From CAYXWH01 sp964468755 (GTDB lineage: Bacteria > Chloroflexota > Dehalococcoidia > Dehalococcoidales > RBG-16-60-22), in assembly GCA_964468755.1 (NCBI GenBank), contig CAYXWH010000048.1, positions 1 to 14,301 of the forward strand: DNA of 14,301 nucleotides. Direction: 5' to 3'. Positions 13,903 through 14,301 of the stretch are shown here, piece after piece. Within the stretch, counting starts at the first letter, position 1, and each line of letters opens with the position of its first letter. The translations under genes and the position numbers were made by a program. The notes under the pieces were generated by a model. The model saw only the letters and a program-made list of their open reading frames with translations. It was not told the origin of the DNA and made no database searches.

Positions 13903-14301
13903 TCAGGTCCATATCAGGGTCACATCGCCGGCGACAATCCTGGTGCAGTTGCCGTCAGGCAGGCGCAGCAACAGGCTGCCGTCACTGGCTACTGACTCGG
14001 CAATGCCTTCCAGCAACCGGTCCCCCTGCCCAACCCGGATATTCCTGCCCAGCATAACCAGTCGACCACGCCACTCCTCCACAATCGAGTCTGCCAGCGG
14101 CAGGGAACAATAAAGACTTTCGAATTCACTAAACAGGTACCTGAGCAAGTCCGGGCGCGATACCGGTCTTCCCAGTTCAGTGACCAGGCTGGTAGCCGGG
14201 TACTGCAAGTCCGGATAATCAGCCGGGCGCAGTCTCACGTTGATACCGATACCCACAACCGAATACGCCACCTTTTTTCCACTGAACTGAGTTTCCACCA
14301 G
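13903..14301 (-). CDS. birA: Biotin-[acetyl-CoA-carboxylase] ligase, C-terminal part
   Basis: The gene runs off the right end of the window; 132 C-terminal residues are visible. The enzyme makes biotinyl-AMP and attaches biotin to carboxylase carrier protein. VVGIGINV is the conserved strand of the catalytic core of biotin protein ligases. It is followed by the usual P.TSL helix region, LLRYLFSEFESLY, and a C-terminal SH3-like domain (from about RGRLVMLGRNIRV to GDVTLIW) with GIAESVASDGSLLLRL. The visible GTG at 14298 is not the start, since homology continues to the edge. Whether it has an N-terminal DNA-binding repressor domain cannot be seen. It converges on the stomatin gene across the shared hairpin. 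Confidence 0.92.
   Translation of the reverse strand: MVETQFSGKKVAYSVVGIGINVRLRPADYPDLQYPATSLVTELGRPVSRPDLLRYLFSEFESLYCSLPLADSIVEEWRGRLVMLGRNIRVGQGDRLLEGIAESVASDGSLLLRLPDGNCTRIVAGDVTLIWT

Noticed and set aside
1..14301. CRISPR array, phage, transposase, toxin-antitoxin or defence genes
   Set aside because: None seen on either strand; nearly all of the window is accounted for by biosynthetic and membrane-protein genes.

Overview
The window is a compact, operon-dense stretch of a bacterial chromosome with moderately high GC. It holds two biosynthetic clusters and one membrane-protein cluster. I see no mobile-element gene, CRISPR array, tRNA or rRNA. The gene set and style (a HisZ-like plus HisG histidine operon, a short QueG-like iron-sulfur protein, a long NfeD protease beside a stomatin) would fit a Chloroflexota/Dehalococcoidia-type genome, but that placement is an inference and not proven here.

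Left part (1-4666, + strand): purine biosynthesis. The end of guaA (GMP synthase) is followed by a 215-base gap and then purD, purE, purB and purC. purE and purB overlap by ATGA. The purD start is strange: homology runs back to an ATA codon at 557. That codon sits directly after an in-frame TAG and at the edge of an imperfect palindromic repeat (502-557), which also supplies the Shine-Dalgarno-like G run.

Middle part (4663-11278, - strand): histidine biosynthesis, read right to left as hisZ-like, hisG, hisD, a short QueG-like double [4Fe-4S] protein, hisC and hisB. purC and hisB converge and share the palindrome CTAG as both stop codons. The most unusual gene is hisG. It encodes 472 residues with two complete but diverged HisG catalytic domains in tandem, and the key motifs are divided between them: the KGRL motif only in domain 1, the ETGRT phosphoribosyl-pyrophosphate loop only in domain 2. 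The gene before it looks like the regulatory subunit HisZ and not a working histidyl-tRNA synthetase. hisH, hisA, hisF and hisI/E are not in the window. Several genes here use non-ATG starts (GTG for hisG, CTG for hisD, TTG for hisC).

Right part (11279-14301): a divergent promoter region separates the his operon from a + strand membrane cluster. That cluster is a secreted/membrane NfeD-type serine protease with an OB domain, a 10-codon micro-ORF with a perfect Shine-Dalgarno sequence, a short NfeD that duplicates the end of the long one, and a stomatin/slipin. NfeD and stomatin pairs are known partners in membrane protein quality control. A strong hairpin follows, shared tail-to-tail with the C-terminal part of a biotin-protein ligase (birA) that runs off the right edge.
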